From positions 124,001 to 188,000 of the forward strand of contig BPGO01000005.1 of assembly GCA_026003075.1 (NCBI GenBank): a DNA stretch of 64,000 nucleotides, in the 5' to 3' direction. Below are positions 34,838 through 44,101 of the stretch, piece after piece (within the stretch, counting starts at the first letter, position 1; each line of letters begins with the position of its first letter). The position numbers and the translations under genes were made by a program. Below the pieces are notes generated by a model. It made no database searches, was not told the DNA's origin, and worked only from the letters and a program-made list of their open reading frames with translations. Origin of the DNA: Fimbriimonadales bacterium (GTDB lineage: Bacteria > Armatimonadota > Fimbriimonadia > Fimbriimonadales > GBS-DC).

Positions 34838-35707
34838 TTAGCGCGCACGCCAGTCGTAGGGCACATAGATAATCTGTAAATCCGCACCGCGTCCCTGACT
34901 GAGATTTCGTAGCAGGTTTGCAGCGCGAACGCCTATTTCCTCGGGGCGCTCTAAGATCAGCAGGTCGATCTGTTTCGAGAGGTACCAGTCTTTTGCCGAA
35001 TCGCGCCAGCTGAGGACACCTCTATTGTTTAGACGCGCGGCGCCGATTCCCTGCTGTGCCACTTCTGCGCCCATGAGAAACATACCCTTAATTTGCCCCT
35101 CGGAAGCCAGTTTTTGAATCACCGACGGGGCATTTCGGCTATCGTTGAGGGGGACGAGTCGCGCCCGAACGCGCCGATTGAACAGTAGCCCATGTCGGAA
35201 GCCCTCCCAAAACTCCGACACGGCGCGCGGTACCGGATGCCCTGCGACCACAACGACCTCGCCGGAATCAATCCGCCGCGCGTACCATGCCCCGGCGCGT
35301 CGTCCAGCGTCGTAGTAGTAGGTGCCCACATAGCCCAGCCGCGCCGTATTGGGCAGATCCACGCCTATCAATACGACGGGCGTGCCTGCCTGAATCATCT
35401 GCTCAACGGTCGCTTTTGCCCAAGCGTCATTCGGGGCGCAGAAGGCAACGGCACGCCAATTGCCCTCCTGCAGACGCTGGACCAATGCTTCCCGCTCCGA
35501 GCCTGTGAACAGGATTTTCTCCAGTTGCACGCCAGGGAGGTTCAAGCGCTGTTCCATGCCGCGCAGCACGGCATCCCAATAGTCGTTCGGTTTGCCTTGG
35601 ATACCGACAGCGATCGGGAACTGGAACGGCTCGATAGGTGGGGTAGACGCCTCGCGGCACGCAGGGAGAAGCCATAAACTCATCCCAAGCGTCACGAGGA
35701 GCCTCAT
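34838..35707 (-). CDS. Periplasmic sugar-binding lipoprotein (type 1 PBP fold)
   Basis: This 289-aa protein starts with a lipoprotein signal ending LLPAC (Cys17). The mature part has the LacI/ribose-binding fold: FPIAVGIQGKPNDYWDAVLRG at the N-terminus and TPVVLIGVDLP at the ligand hinge. It lacks a helix-turn-helix. No ABC transporter gene is adjacent, so it may serve a sensor or a distant permease. It lies 12 bp after the TrkA-N gene on the same strand. Confidence 0.78.
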   Translation of the reverse strand: MRLLVTLGMSLWLLPACREASTPPIEPFQFPIAVGIQGKPNDYWDAVLRGMEQRLNLPGVQLEKILFTGSEREALVQRLQEGNWRAVAFCAPNDAWAKATVEQMIQAGTPVVLIGVDLPNTARLGYVGTYYYDAGRRAGAWYARRIDSGEVVVVAGHPVPRAVSEFWEGFRHGLLFNRRVRARLVPLNDSRNAPSVIQKLASEGQIKGMFLMGAEVAQQGIGAARLNNRGVLSWRDSAKDWYLSKQIDLLILERPEEIGVRAANLLRNLSQGRGADLQIIYVPYDWRAR

Positions 35708-35719
35708 CGCGCCACCTCC

Positions 35720-36184
35720 TCAGTCTTCCAGCAGTTGCCTGAGCTCAGGATAGAACTGGTTATATTCCTCGATGTTGCGTGGGGGATTGCCCAGTAGCCA
35801 GTCGCGCAGGTAGCCCGCGAGAATGGAGCCGCTGGTGACGGTGAAGATCCCGTACTCACGATAGGCTTCGGCGCGGACAGGATCGTTTACTTTCGCCGCG
35901 ATGCGCTGCACGCCGAACAGTTCGCGCACCATCTGCACCACCATCAGGTTTGTGTTGTCGCCGTTGGTACAGGCGATGAAGGCGTCGGCTTTGTCCACTG
36001 CGGCGCGGCGCAAGGTGTCCTCATCCAGCCCGTCGCCCACGATAAGATTACATGCATGACGCTTGCCCAGTCGCAGTAATGCGTCCTGCGATTTCTCGAT
36101 GACCGTAACCTCATGTCCCACACGGCTCATCAGCAGTGCCAACATGGAACCCGTGCGTCCACAACCCATGATCACAATTCGCAT
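35720..36184 (-). CDS. TrkA-N (RCK) nucleotide-binding protein
   Basis: The 154-aa protein is a single RCK N-domain: MRIVIMGCGRTGSMLALLMS (Rossmann, NAD-binding), an acidic strand end VTVIEKSQ, then NLIVGDGLDEDTLRRAAV and ACTNGDNTNL, as in TrkA and KtrA subunits that gate potassium channels. The TrkA C-domain is missing, so it resembles a short KtrA-like subunit. No membrane partner is encoded nearby. Start ATG 36184 overlaps nothing; the universal stress gene ends two bases upstream. Confidence 0.83.
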   Translation of the reverse strand: MRIVIMGCGRTGSMLALLMSRVGHEVTVIEKSQDALLRLGKRHACNLIVGDGLDEDTLRRAAVDKADAFIACTNGDNTNLMVVQMVRELFGVQRIAAKVNDPVRAEAYREYGIFTVTSGSILAGYLRDWLLGNPPRNIEEYNQFYPELRQLLED

Positions 36185-36186
36185 CG

Positions 36187-36675
36187 TTAGTCTCCCTCCT
36201 GGGGCGCCCCGTAGAGCCAGACCTGGCAGCGTGCTTTGCGTAACACCACTTTCACGGTATCGTCGAGGGTGGGGTGAATACGCCCGCTTCGATAGCGTGC
36301 CGTGATAAACAGCAGGTCGGTTTGGTGCTCTTCGGTCGCTTCGACGATCGCGTACCCGCAGTGATGCACGGGACGGACAAGCGTCTCGATGTCCGTAACC
36401 CCGATTTCCTCTGCGATTTCCCGTGCTACGACCGCTGCCAACTCGCCCTCGTGCAGGCGGTTCGCAGGGCAACTTTCCAACCCGATGGAGCGTGGGGTCT
36501 CCACGAAGCATAGCACGGTAAGATGCGCGTCGAATACCTGTGCCATTTCGCAGGCGAAGCGCAACGCCTCGCGGTCGTCGGGGGTGTTGCTAAACGGTAT
36601 GAGTAGACGCTTCGGCGGCGGCGCCTCCTGCGATGACAGTTTCGTCTTTTTCCAGTTGAACAGTTTTAGCCCCAT
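36187..36675 (-). CDS. Universal stress protein (UspA family)
   Basis: The 162-aa protein has an UspA domain (KRLLIPFSNTPDDREALRFA, HLTVLCFVETPRS, HQTDLLFITARYRSGR). The usual G-2x-G-9x-G(S/T) ATP-binding signature is not clear, so it may not bind ATP. Its N-terminal KLFNWKKTKLSSQE is basic and probably disordered. It sits in an operon with a TrkA-N protein, a pairing common near ion-transport genes. Confidence 0.8.
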   Translation of the reverse strand: MGLKLFNWKKTKLSSQEAPPPKRLLIPFSNTPDDREALRFACEMAQVFDAHLTVLCFVETPRSIGLESCPANRLHEGELAAVVAREIAEEIGVTDIETLVRPVHHCGYAIVEATEEHQTDLLFITARYRSGRIHPTLDDTVKVVLRKARCQVWLYGAPQEGD

Positions 36676-36695
36676 TGCTATCGTCCCTCTTCGTT

Positions 36696-36884
36696 TCAGC
36701 GTCTATGTTGCTCCACAAAGTAGCGTAGCGCCCAGATTCGCACGAACGCCCAGAGGATGAGCAAGCCGCCCAGCAACAGCCCCTCCGAACGTCGGTAGAG
36801 GAAATACTCATAGTAAATAATACCGACGCCCAACCCAATCATCACCAGGCTGATGCCGTACCGTAGCAATTGGCGTGCCCCCAT
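36696..36884 (-). CDS. Small two-helix membrane protein of unknown function
   Basis: The 62-aa protein has two hydrophobic segments (YGISLVMIGLGVGIIYYEYF and GLLLGGLLILWAFVRIW) with basic flanks, giving a hairpin in the inner membrane. ATG 36884 lies 7 bp after the gatB stop; the frame extends eight codons upstream into gatB. I do not recognise a family. The tight spacing and coding-like composition support it as a gene. Confidence 0.6.
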   Translation of the reverse strand: MGARQLLRYGISLVMIGLGVGIIYYEYFLYRRSEGLLLGGLLILWAFVRIWALRYFVEQHRR

Positions 36885-36891
36885 AGCGTTT

Positions 36892-38328
36892 TTACCCCAG
36901 TTCCTCACGCAGGAGTTCTTGTGCGCGTTGTGGGTTCGCGCGCCCCTGCGTTTCGCGCATCATTTGCCCCACCAGAAAGCCCAGCACGCTGGTCTTACCG
37001 GCGCGATATTTCTCCACGACATCGGGGTTCGCCGCGATGACTTTGCGGGCGGCGGCACGCAGCGCGTCTTCATCGGAAATCTGCACCAACCCGCGCTCCT
37101 GCACAATCTTGGAGGGCATCACCCCTGTCTGGAAAGTCTCGTCGAACAGCTCTTTCGCAATCCGCCCCGAAATCACATTTTTTTGCAGCAGGTCGACCAA
37201 ATCTGCCAAGTGTGCGGGCTGTAGTTTCGAATCGCGAATTTCGGTATTGGTTTCGTTGAGGCGTGCCTGCAGTTCGACCGTAATCCAGTTGCTGGCGGTC
37301 TTCGGTTCCACGCCCAGCGCGACGCACTGCTCGAAATAGGTTGCCGTGTCGATATCGGCGGTGAGGATGCGCGTCTCGCGCTCGCCCAGTCCGTACTCTT
37401 TGCGGTAGCGGTCGGCTTTTTGTAAGGGCAGTTCGGGAATGGTGGCGCGGAGTTGCTCCAGCCACTCTTCGGTGATTTGGATCGGCACGATGTCGGGTTC
37501 GGGGAAGTAGCGGTAGTCCTGCTCGAACTCTTTGGTGCGCATGGGGAAGCTATACGCCCCCTCCTCGCTCCAGCCGCGCGTCTCTTGGACGACTTGCCCG
37601 CCTTCTTGGAGGATTCGGATTTGCCGTTCCACCTCGAACTCGATACCGCGCACCACGGAGCGGAACGAATTGAGGTTTTTGAGTTCGGTTTTGACGCCGA
37701 GTCGGTCGCTGCCTTCGGGGGCGACGCTGATATTCGGCTCACAGCGCAAAGAGCCTTCCTCCATCTTGCCGTCGCATACACCCAAATAGGTCAAGACGGC
37801 GCGGAGCTGCACCAAGTACTCTTTTGCGGCTTCAGCGGAGTGCAAGTCGGGTGGGAAATCGGTAACGATTTCCATCAAAGGCGCGCCTGCGCGATTGAAG
37901 TCCACCTCGCTTTCGCCCGGCAGGTAGTGGAACAGTTTGCCCGTATCCTCCTCCAGATGCACGCGGCGGATGCGCACGGGAAACCGCTCCCCATCGACTT
38001 CGATTTCCAGAAAGCCGTGTGTGCCAATAGGATGCACCTCGCCGTATTGAGAAATCTGGTAGCCTTTGGGGAGGTCGGGGTAGAAGTAGTTCTTGCGGTA
38101 GAACATCGCGACAGGGGCGATACAGCAGTTCAGGGCGAGCGCGGTACGGATGACATGCTCGACCGCTTTTTTATTGGGCACGGGCAGCGTGCCTGGCATG
38201 CCCAAGCAGATAGGGCACACATTCGTGTTGGGCAAATCGCCGAAGCGCGTGGGGCATGCGCAGAACATCTTGCTCTCGGTCAAGAGCTGCGCATGCACTT
38301 CCATGCCGATGCTCGGTATGTACCGCAA
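36892..38328 (-). CDS. gatB: Aspartyl/glutamyl-tRNA amidotransferase subunit B
   Basis: This 478-aa protein is GatB, which with GatA and GatC amidates misacylated Glu-tRNA(Gln) or Asp-tRNA(Asn). It has the family start [13 protein letters not shown], the zinc cysteines (CACPTRF and [12 protein letters not shown]), [14 protein letters not shown] and the C-terminal YqeY-like tail. I chose TTG 38328 because GGAGG lies eight bases upstream and this gives the normal N-terminus; frames extending beyond it read through the promoter. It is the first gene of the operon gatB, small membrane protein, Usp, TrkA-N, lipoprotein. gatA and gatC are not adjacent. Confidence 0.93.
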   Translation of the reverse strand: MRYIPSIGMEVHAQLLTESKMFCACPTRFGDLPNTNVCPICLGMPGTLPVPNKKAVEHVIRTALALNCCIAPVAMFYRKNYFYPDLPKGYQISQYGEVHPIGTHGFLEIEVDGERFPVRIRRVHLEEDTGKLFHYLPGESEVDFNRAGAPLMEIVTDFPPDLHSAEAAKEYLVQLRAVLTYLGVCDGKMEEGSLRCEPNISVAPEGSDRLGVKTELKNLNSFRSVVRGIEFEVERQIRILQEGGQVVQETRGWSEEGAYSFPMRTKEFEQDYRYFPEPDIVPIQITEEWLEQLRATIPELPLQKADRYRKEYGLGERETRILTADIDTATYFEQCVALGVEPKTASNWITVELQARLNETNTEIRDSKLQPAHLADLVDLLQKNVISGRIAKELFDETFQTGVMPSKIVQERGLVQISDEDALRAAARKVIAANPDVVEKYRAGKTSVLGFLVGQMMRETQGRANPQRAQELLREELG

Positions 38329-38349
38329 GGTGGTTTCCTCCAATGCGGG

Positions 38350-38355
38350 ATTATA
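38350..38355 (-). promoter_or_regulatory. -10 (GGTATAAT) of the gatB operon
   Basis: TATAAT 21 bp before the TTG start, leaving a short leader with the GGAGG site. Confidence 0.5.
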
Positions 38356-38357
38356 CC

Positions 38358-38861
38358 CTACTCTGGAATCGCCTCGCCCAAGCGGTAGAAACGCCCGCGT
38401 GAGTAAGCGATGGCGCGCTTGTTGGGGTCGCCGACGGCGCGTAGTGGCTCGCCCACCACGAGCATGTGGCTCCCGTAGACGCGCCGCTCCAGCACGCGAC
38501 ATTCGAACTGCGCGGCGGCGCCTGCAATTAGGGGCGCCTCAATATACTGTGCTGGCTCGATAGGGATGTTGAACTCGGCGAGCTTGTTCACCTCGCGTCC
38601 CGAGTACCGTCCGCACACGCGCCCAATCCACGCTTGGTCTTCTGCAATCAAGCTCACGCCGAAGGTGGCGGCGCGTTCTATGAGGGGGCGTGTGAACCGC
38701 TCTTCGCCCACAAACACGCCAATCAGCGGCGGTTTCAGCGACACAGGCGCGCACCATTCCGCGCTCATCGCGTTCACGATACCGTCCACAGCGACCGTTA
38801 CGATACTCACGGAATTGATAAACCGCCACGCTTCGCGGTCGATTTGGGATAGAGGTTGCAT
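38358..38861 (-). CDS. Flavin reductase-like (FMN-binding) protein
   Basis: The 167-aa protein resembles the flavin-reductase/FMN-binding split-barrel family: [17 protein letters not shown], the phosphate-loop-like [29 protein letters not shown] and C-terminal [11 protein letters not shown]. It probably reduces flavin with NAD(P)H for a partner monooxygenase, or acts in electron transfer. I chose ATG 38861, not the GTG two codons upstream, because TACAAT ends 7 nt before the ATG and only 1 nt before the GTG. It is divergent from the SpoIIM-family gene. Confidence 0.82.
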   Translation of the reverse strand: MQPLSQIDREAWRFINSVSIVTVAVDGIVNAMSAEWCAPVSLKPPLIGVFVGEERFTRPLIERAATFGVSLIAEDQAWIGRVCGRYSGREVNKLAEFNIPIEPAQYIEAPLIAGAAAQFECRVLERRVYGSHMLVVGEPLRAVGDPNKRAIAYSRGRFYRLGEAIPE

Positions 38862-38868
38862 ACGCACG

Positions 38869-38874
38869 ATTGTA
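38869..38874 (-). promoter_or_regulatory. Leaderless-type -10 (TACAAT) of the flavin reductase gene
   Basis: GGTACAAT ending 7 nt before the ATG at 38861; it decides the start codon. Confidence 0.5.
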
Positions 38875-38902
38875 CCTGCTGGGGTATCCTCGAGGGTGCG
38901 CG

Positions 38903-39868
38903 ATGAATGTTCGTCGGTTTGTGGAGCGTCGTCGGGAGCGGTGGCAGCGGTTTGAGCAGCTGCTGGATGCGCTGCGCTGGACTGGGGGATCGGGGTTAGA
39001 TCGCGCCGCGCTGGACGAGCTGGGCAGGCTCTATCGGCAGACCGCGGCGGACTTAGCCTACGCGCGTCAACAGGGTGCGGACGCCAGCGTCGTGGAGTAT
39101 CTCAACAGTCTGCTGGGGCGCGCTCACGGGGTGCTTTATCGCGCACGACACGGCAGTGTGAAAAACGCGCTGCGCATGTTCTGGTACGCGTTCCCTGCGG
39201 CGGTGCGCCGACGCCATCGCTTTGTGTGGCTGGCGATTGCGCTCACGCTGCTGGGGGCGTTAATTCCCTTCACAATGATCGTGGTGAACCCTGCTGTTGC
39301 CCACGCGCTGGTCGATCCCCAGTGGCGTCCTGTGTTTGAACACTGGAAGTCGGGCAAGCAGTCTCAGCCGGGGGAAACGGGGCTTGCCTCCGTGATGAGC
39401 AGTTTCTACTTCGTGAATAACTCGCGTGTGGCGATGCTCGCGTTCGGGCTGGGCGTGTTCTGGGCGATCCCGACGGTCTATTTGCTTATCACCAATGGGT
39501 TCCTATTGGGCACATTGGCGGGGGAGATGTACCATGTCGGCAAACTGGGGTTTCTGTTGGTCTCTATCTACCCCCATGGCGTACCGGAGCTGGGAGCGGT
39601 GTTCTTATGCGGCGGTGCAGGGCTGATGTTGGGGCGTGCGATGATTGCGCCAGGCGACCTCACGCGCTCCGAAGCGGTGCGTCAAGTTGCGCCCGATGCC
39701 TTCTGGATTTTGGCAGGTTCCCTCGTGCTGATTCTCATCGCGGCGTTCACGGAGGCGTTCTTCTCGTTCTATGCGTTTCCCAGTTGGACGAAGTTCCTCT
39801 GGGGCACGGTGGCGCTTGGGGGACTACTGGCGTATATTCTCGGTGTACGCGAGCCAGAAAAACCCTGA
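38903..39868 (+). CDS. SpoIIM/DUF95-family membrane protein
   Basis: The 321-aa protein has a charged helical N-terminus (RRFVERRRERWQRFEQLL) and five or six membrane helices. It carries family features such as NNSRVAMLAFGLGVFWAIPT and YPHGVPELGAVF (the HGxxE motif). SpoIIM-type proteins outside sporulators are poorly understood; they often pair with an RDD protein and a MoxR ATPase, but neither is adjacent (a MoxR lies at 57413). The start at 38903 has GAGGGTG upstream. A rho-independent terminator overlaps its end. Confidence 0.82.
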   Translation: MNVRRFVERRRERWQRFEQLLDALRWTGGSGLDRAALDELGRLYRQTAADLAYARQQGADASVVEYLNSLLGRAHGVLYRARHGSVKNALRMFWYAFPAAVRRRHRFVWLAIALTLLGALIPFTMIVVNPAVAHALVDPQWRPVFEHWKSGKQSQPGETGLASVMSSFYFVNNSRVAMLAFGLGVFWAIPTVYLLITNGFLLGTLAGEMYHVGKLGFLLVSIYPHGVPELGAVFLCGGAGLMLGRAMIAPGDLTRSEAVRQVAPDAFWILAGSLVLILIAAFTEAFFSFYAFPSWTKFLWGTVALGGLLAYILGVREPEKP

Positions 39869-39887
39869 GCGATCGTTCGGGTTTTCT
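39856..39887 (+). terminator. Intrinsic terminator after the SpoIIM-family gene
   Basis: AGAAAAACCC pairs with GGGTTTTCT across a 12-nt loop and the descending arm supplies the T-run. The palindrome covers the stop codon and could serve both strands, as dacF ends 43 bp further on. Confidence 0.6.
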
Positions 39888-39930
39888 CCCAATTCCCTAC
39901 GGTGGGGCGCCCTATAACGCCGTTGGTTCC

Positions 39931-41112
39931 CTATTCGCGCAGGGGCTTCTGATAGATTCGTGCGCGTCGGGGGCGGTTCCCGCGGAGTCGCCAGCGCACA
40001 ATTCCCAGCATGAGTCCTGCCAGTAGGATGCCTCCGATCGGCGTGCTGGGATGAGCGTGACGCGCCACATCCTGTGCAACCGACACAGGGGCTTTGAGGA
40101 ACGGCTTTTCGTTGTAGTACATCACCAGCCAGCCTGCAGGGTCGCCTGCACGCAGGGGGGCAGAGAGCGGTTCGGCGAGCAGTTTCCAGTGATAGCGTGT
40201 CCGCTGCGCTTTGGGAACCACCCATACCAGTGGCTTATCGAGGCGCACCGCGACGGAATTCGGCTCGCCGTTCGGTACTTGCGCAGTGCCCACCACTTCG
40301 CCCGCAGGCAGTCCGATACGCTCCCAGTCGTTGAAGCCGTGTTCCATCAGCGCGATTGTATCGGCTTCGCGTTGGGGGCTGTTGAGCACTACTGTAATCA
40401 GCCGGCGCCCGTTCTTATACGCCGCGCCTGCGAAACAGAAGCCTGCAGGGTTCGTGTAGCCTGTCTTCACGCCCTCCGCATACGGATATTGCTGTAGGAA
40501 CTTCGCCTTGTTCACCATCCAGAGGTCTTCCTGATTCATGGAACGCGTCACGATATAGTAGCGCGTTTTCACGATTTCGCGGAAGGCCTCGTTCGCCATT
40601 GCGTAGCGTGTGATGAGCGCGAGGTCGTAGGCAGTGGAGAGGTGCTGCGGATGGTGCAAGCCGTGGGGGTTCACGAAATGGGTGTTTGTTGCGCCAATTT
40701 CCTGCGCTTTTGCGTTCATCAGCTGGGCAAACGCCTCCACCGAGCCTGCAGTATGCTCGGCTAAGGCGATCGCGGCGTCGTTGGCGGAGCGGAGCATCAG
40801 CGCATAAAGCAGGTCGCGCACCGTCACCTCCTCGCCGACACGCAGGTGCATCGAGCTGGGCTGGGTGTTCACCGCGCGTTGGGACGCTTTCACGGAGTCA
40901 TCGAGGCGGCACCGCTCCAGCACGATAATCGCGGTCATGATTTTGGTCAAGCTGGCAGGAGGCAGTTTCTGGTGGGCGTTCTTGGCATAAAGAACTTGCC
41001 CGCTCTCGGCATCCATCAAGACCGCTGCGTGTGCTTGTAGAGTCGGTGCGCCCGCCCAACTTGTGGTTAGCAGCGTTAGTCCCAAAAGCCACGCGCCCAC
41101 TCGCCAGTGCAT
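39931..41112 (-). CDS. dacF: D-alanyl-D-alanine carboxypeptidase (penicillin-binding protein, S11)
   Basis: This 393-aa protein is a class A low-molecular-weight PBP that trims the terminal D-Ala of peptidoglycan pentapeptides. It has a signal peptide (GAWLLGLTLLTTSWAGA), the three active-site motifs SLTK (Ser-Lys), SAN and KTG (EGVKTGYTNPAG), a beta-rich PBP5_C-like region and a C-terminal membrane anchor followed by a basic tail. ATG 41112 with AGAGGG upstream gives a proper signal peptide; the frame extends 179 codons upstream only as antisense to fliK. The symbol is approximate (dacF/dacA). Confidence 0.92.
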   Translation of the reverse strand: MHWRVGAWLLGLTLLTTSWAGAPTLQAHAAVLMDAESGQVLYAKNAHQKLPPASLTKIMTAIIVLERCRLDDSVKASQRAVNTQPSSMHLRVGEEVTVRDLLYALMLRSANDAAIALAEHTAGSVEAFAQLMNAKAQEIGATNTHFVNPHGLHHPQHLSTAYDLALITRYAMANEAFREIVKTRYYIVTRSMNQEDLWMVNKAKFLQQYPYAEGVKTGYTNPAGFCFAGAAYKNGRRLITVVLNSPQREADTIALMEHGFNDWERIGLPAGEVVGTAQVPNGEPNSVAVRLDKPLVWVVPKAQRTRYHWKLLAEPLSAPLRAGDPAGWLVMYYNEKPFLKAPVSVAQDVARHAHPSTPIGGILLAGLMLGIVRWRLRGNRPRRARIYQKPLRE

Positions 41113-41197
41113 ACCCTCTATTAGGACGCTTGAGGGGAAAATCCTGCCGATGCGCCTGCCTCTAAAGATTCCATCCCGCTGCCAATAATACGGGGTG

Positions 41198-42400
41198 ATG
41201 CTAACGCCTGTGATTGGGATGGAGCCAACGCTCGGAGCAGACTTTAACTGCGCCACAGGCAACACTGGCTCTGAATCGGGTGAGGTGGGGGTCTTCGAGC
41301 AGGTATTGCACGACTTGCTCGACCCCGATCCAGAGGAAAACGAAGCAGGAATCGGTGTGATCCCTTTTCCTATGACATCTCCGATGGTATTGGAGGAGGG
41401 GTTGGGAGGCGCACAATCCTCCTCTCCTACTCCCATCGCGTGGGAGCAAGGAAGTGGCGTTCCTCTTGACCAATTGGCGGGGGAACCGCTGCAAGCAGGG
41501 TCAATTGATGCTCCCTCCGCCGATGCTTTGGGAGAGGCGGTGGAGCCTATCGGACCCTTCTCCTCGCCCAGCACGGCAGAGGCGTTGGATATGCCAACCG
41601 ACACCAGCTTCCTTACCCACCTTGAGGCAGCGGAACGAGGGGTAAACACAGAGCCGATGACGGTTCTTGGGGGTGATTTTCAAAGCGTGCAGGGTGGGTC
41701 CGCAAAGCGGGAGCAAGCCGCTGACTTACACCCTGCAAACGGCAACGAGGGCACTCTCCCTGTGTCGCCCGCCCGTCAGGGGGAGACGCCCTCCACGCCC
41801 GTTCTGGATTCGCCCAACGCAGAACCAGATGCCTTACAGGTTTCAGAGCCCAATGCGCAGAAGCGTGGGGGACATGAGCCTCCCGACCTGACTCAGCACG
41901 ATCGACATCGCACGCACGCGTCTCACACCGCGCATGCAACCCACTGGAGCGCCTCTGTCGTTCATACGGAGCCGAGCGTCATAGCCCCTTCAGACCGCCT
42001 TGCGGAACCCAACTGGCACACCGTGGAGCAGATGGCACAGCATATCGAACGGATAGTCTATGACCGCGAACGCGACGCGATTACCGTGCGGCTAGACCCC
42101 CCGGAACTGGGCGTTATCGAGCTGCGCGTGCAGGCGTCGGGCAACGAGGTGCAGGCTTGGGTGAGCGCGGAACGCGATGTGACTCGCCAGCTCCTGCAGC
42201 AAGCTCAGCAGCAGCTGCGGGAACAGCTCGAATCGCGTGGGCTGCAGCTCACCCATTTCGATGTCGGGGGGCAGAGCCATTCCCGATTTGCGCAGGCGCA
42301 GCCACCGCGCCCGCCTGCAATGCAAACACCTACCGCAACACACCCCTCAACGGCTACGGACAGCCTCTGGTATGACGGACGATGGAGCGTCTGGGTGTGA
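41198..42400 (+). CDS. fliK: Flagellar hook-length control protein FliK
   Basis: The 400-aa protein has a long, low-complexity, acidic and Pro/Ser-rich N-terminal part (residues 1-275), and a conserved C-terminal Flg_hook domain (about 285-375: VRLDPPELGVIELRVQASGN, RQLLQQAQQQLREQLESRGL, LTHFDVG). FliK measures the hook and switches export specificity. It begins ATG 41198 or GTG 41195; AATAAT lies 8 nt before the ATG and no Shine-Dalgarno is seen, so it may be leaderless. It is followed directly by flgD and flgE. Confidence 0.85.
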   Translation: MLTPVIGMEPTLGADFNCATGNTGSESGEVGVFEQVLHDLLDPDPEENEAGIGVIPFPMTSPMVLEEGLGGAQSSSPTPIAWEQGSGVPLDQLAGEPLQAGSIDAPSADALGEAVEPIGPFSSPSTAEALDMPTDTSFLTHLEAAERGVNTEPMTVLGGDFQSVQGGSAKREQAADLHPANGNEGTLPVSPARQGETPSTPVLDSPNAEPDALQVSEPNAQKRGGHEPPDLTQHDRHRTHASHTAHATHWSASVVHTEPSVIAPSDRLAEPNWHTVEQMAQHIERIVYDRERDAITVRLDPPELGVIELRVQASGNEVQAWVSAERDVTRQLLQQAQQQLREQLESRGLQLTHFDVGGQSHSRFAQAQPPRPPAMQTPTATHPSTATDSLWYDGRWSVWV

Positions 42401-42427
42401 GCAAACTCAGATGAGGAGGTTGTTCGA

Positions 42428-42802
42428 ATGACAATCGGAGCAATACAATCAAACACAGGCGCGTACGCCATGAGCGACTCACGCGCGACGATGGATACTT
42501 ACCAGTTCCTGCAACTGCTGATTGTGGAACTCACTTCGCAGAACCCGATGGACCCTGTGAAAGACCGTGACTTTCTGGCGCAGATGGCGCAGCTCAACAC
42601 TGCGCAGCAACTGGAGCGGATGAGCGGGATGTTCACCACTTTCCAAGCCGCTGGTCTCATCGGACGCGAGGTGGAAGCCGTCTTGCCCACCGGAGCGCGC
42701 CTATCGGGCAAGGTGGAAGGCGTGCAGATGAGCGCAGGACGCGTATTTCTCACCATTAATGGCGAAGCGGTTCCGATGGAGTCGCTGCGCACAATTCGTT
42801 GA
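42428..42802 (+). CDS. flgD: Flagellar hook assembly scaffold protein FlgD
   Basis: The 124-aa protein is the short FlgD form: MDTYQFLQLLIVELTSQNPMDPVKDRDFLAQMAQLN is typical of the N-terminal capping region, followed by a small beta domain (VEAVLPTGARLSGKVEGVQM). It caps the growing hook. GAGGAGG precedes the ATG, 27 bp after fliK. It lacks the large tudor/Fn3 domain seen in enterobacterial FlgD, as in many non-proteobacterial species. Confidence 0.9.
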   Translation: MTIGAIQSNTGAYAMSDSRATMDTYQFLQLLIVELTSQNPMDPVKDRDFLAQMAQLNTAQQLERMSGMFTTFQAAGLIGREVEAVLPTGARLSGKVEGVQMSAGRVFLTINGEAVPMESLRTIR

Positions 42803-42816
42803 GGAGGTGGAACACG

Positions 42817-44091
42817 ATGTGGCAAGCAATGCTTTCGGGAGTCGCCAGCCTCAAGGCGCACCAGACGAAAATGAATGTGATCGGGAACAATATCGCGAAC
42901 ATCAACACCACAGGCTACAAGGGCAGCCGTGTGCATTTTCAGGACTTGATGGCGCAAACTTTTCGCGCTGCGAGCCGTCCCAGTAATGTGTTGGGCGGCG
43001 TGAACCCGATTCAGGTGGGGCTGGGCGTGAAGGTCGGCGCGATTGATGTGCAGACACTTCAGGGCGCGTTGGAGATGACAGGGCGCACCACCGACCTCGC
43101 CATTCAAGGCAACGGCTACTTCATGCTGACCAACGGGCGCGATGTGCATTACACGCGCGACGGGGCGTTCGGGCTGGACTCGTCGGGCTTTCTGGTGCAT
43201 CGCGGTACGGGCTGGAAAGTGTTGGGATGGATGGCGGACGCGGGCGGGCGTATCGATACCAATCAGCCGATTGACGCCGCGTCGGTATTACAGTTCCCGG
43301 TCGGCTCGCAAGCGGCGGTGCGTCAAACGACGACGGTGGAATACACAGGCAACCTGAACGCGAATGCCGACCCTACGCAATCCTTCTCGGCGACGGTGAC
43401 GGTCTACGACGCGCTGGGCGGCGCCCACCAGATTACGCTCACTTTCACCAATCGTCAGACGCCGCCACTGGGTTCGCCACCTGCAGGAGCAGTAAGCTCA
43501 TGGGAGTGGACCGCGTTGGAGGGGAGCACCACCGTGGGCGACTACAGTACGGGCAGCAACACGCGTCTCTATTTCGATAGTCAGGGACGACTCATCGGCT
43601 CCACCACCCAGCAGATTACTATCACCCCCACCAACGGCGCGCAACCGTTCACGGTAAACTTAGACCTGAGCCAGATTACCTCGCTGGCGGCGGAGTCAGT
43701 CGTGCAGCCCGTCTATCAGGACGGATTCCCGCCCGGCACGCTGCAGGAGTTCACAATCGGCATCGATGGCACGATTCAAGGCGTCTTTTCGAATGGGCTG
43801 TCGCGTCCGATGGGACGGATTGCTTTAAGCCTGTTTGCCAACCCGGCAGGGCTGTTCCGATTGGGCAATAACATGTGGCGCATCTCGGATAACTCCGGAC
43901 TGCCCCAAATTGGCGCACCCACCACAGGCGGACTGGGCGAAATCAACGCCGGCTATCTGGAGCAGTCTAATGTGGACTTGGGGAGCGAGTTTGCGGACAT
44001 GATTGTAACCCAACGCGGTTTTCAGGCAAACACCCGCATCGTGTCCGTCGTAGACGAGCTCCTGGCAGATGTGGTGAACATGAAGCGTTAG
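42817..44091 (+). CDS. flgE: Flagellar hook protein FlgE
   Basis: This 424-aa protein is the hook subunit. The N-terminal rod domain (MLSGVASLKAHQTKMNVIGN, then NIANINTTGYKGSRV) and the C-terminal coiled part (VDLGSEFADMIVTQRGFQAN, then TRIVSVVDELLADVV) are those of the flg_bb_rod/flgE family, with a beta-rich middle (FlgE D1-D2). ATG 42817 has GAGGAGGTG upstream; an open frame starting 6 codons earlier overlaps flgD. No other flagellar genes are in the window. Confidence 0.93.
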   Translation: MWQAMLSGVASLKAHQTKMNVIGNNIANINTTGYKGSRVHFQDLMAQTFRAASRPSNVLGGVNPIQVGLGVKVGAIDVQTLQGALEMTGRTTDLAIQGNGYFMLTNGRDVHYTRDGAFGLDSSGFLVHRGTGWKVLGWMADAGGRIDTNQPIDAASVLQFPVGSQAAVRQTTTVEYTGNLNANADPTQSFSATVTVYDALGGAHQITLTFTNRQTPPLGSPPAGAVSSWEWTALEGSTTVGDYSTGSNTRLYFDSQGRLIGSTTQQITITPTNGAQPFTVNLDLSQITSLAAESVVQPVYQDGFPPGTLQEFTIGIDGTIQGVFSNGLSRPMGRIALSLFANPAGLFRLGNNMWRISDNSGLPQIGAPTTGGLGEINAGYLEQSNVDLGSEFADMIVTQRGFQANTRIVSVVDELLADVVNMKR

Positions 44092-44101
44092 AAATAGCGT
44101 C

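Noticed and set aside
37453-38388. Plus-strand frame over gatB
   Set aside because: GatB motifs on the minus strand are decisive.
38329-38502. Upstream extension of gatB
   Set aside because: The added residues are basic and Arg-rich, cross the -10 and the flavin reductase gene, and do not occur in GatB.
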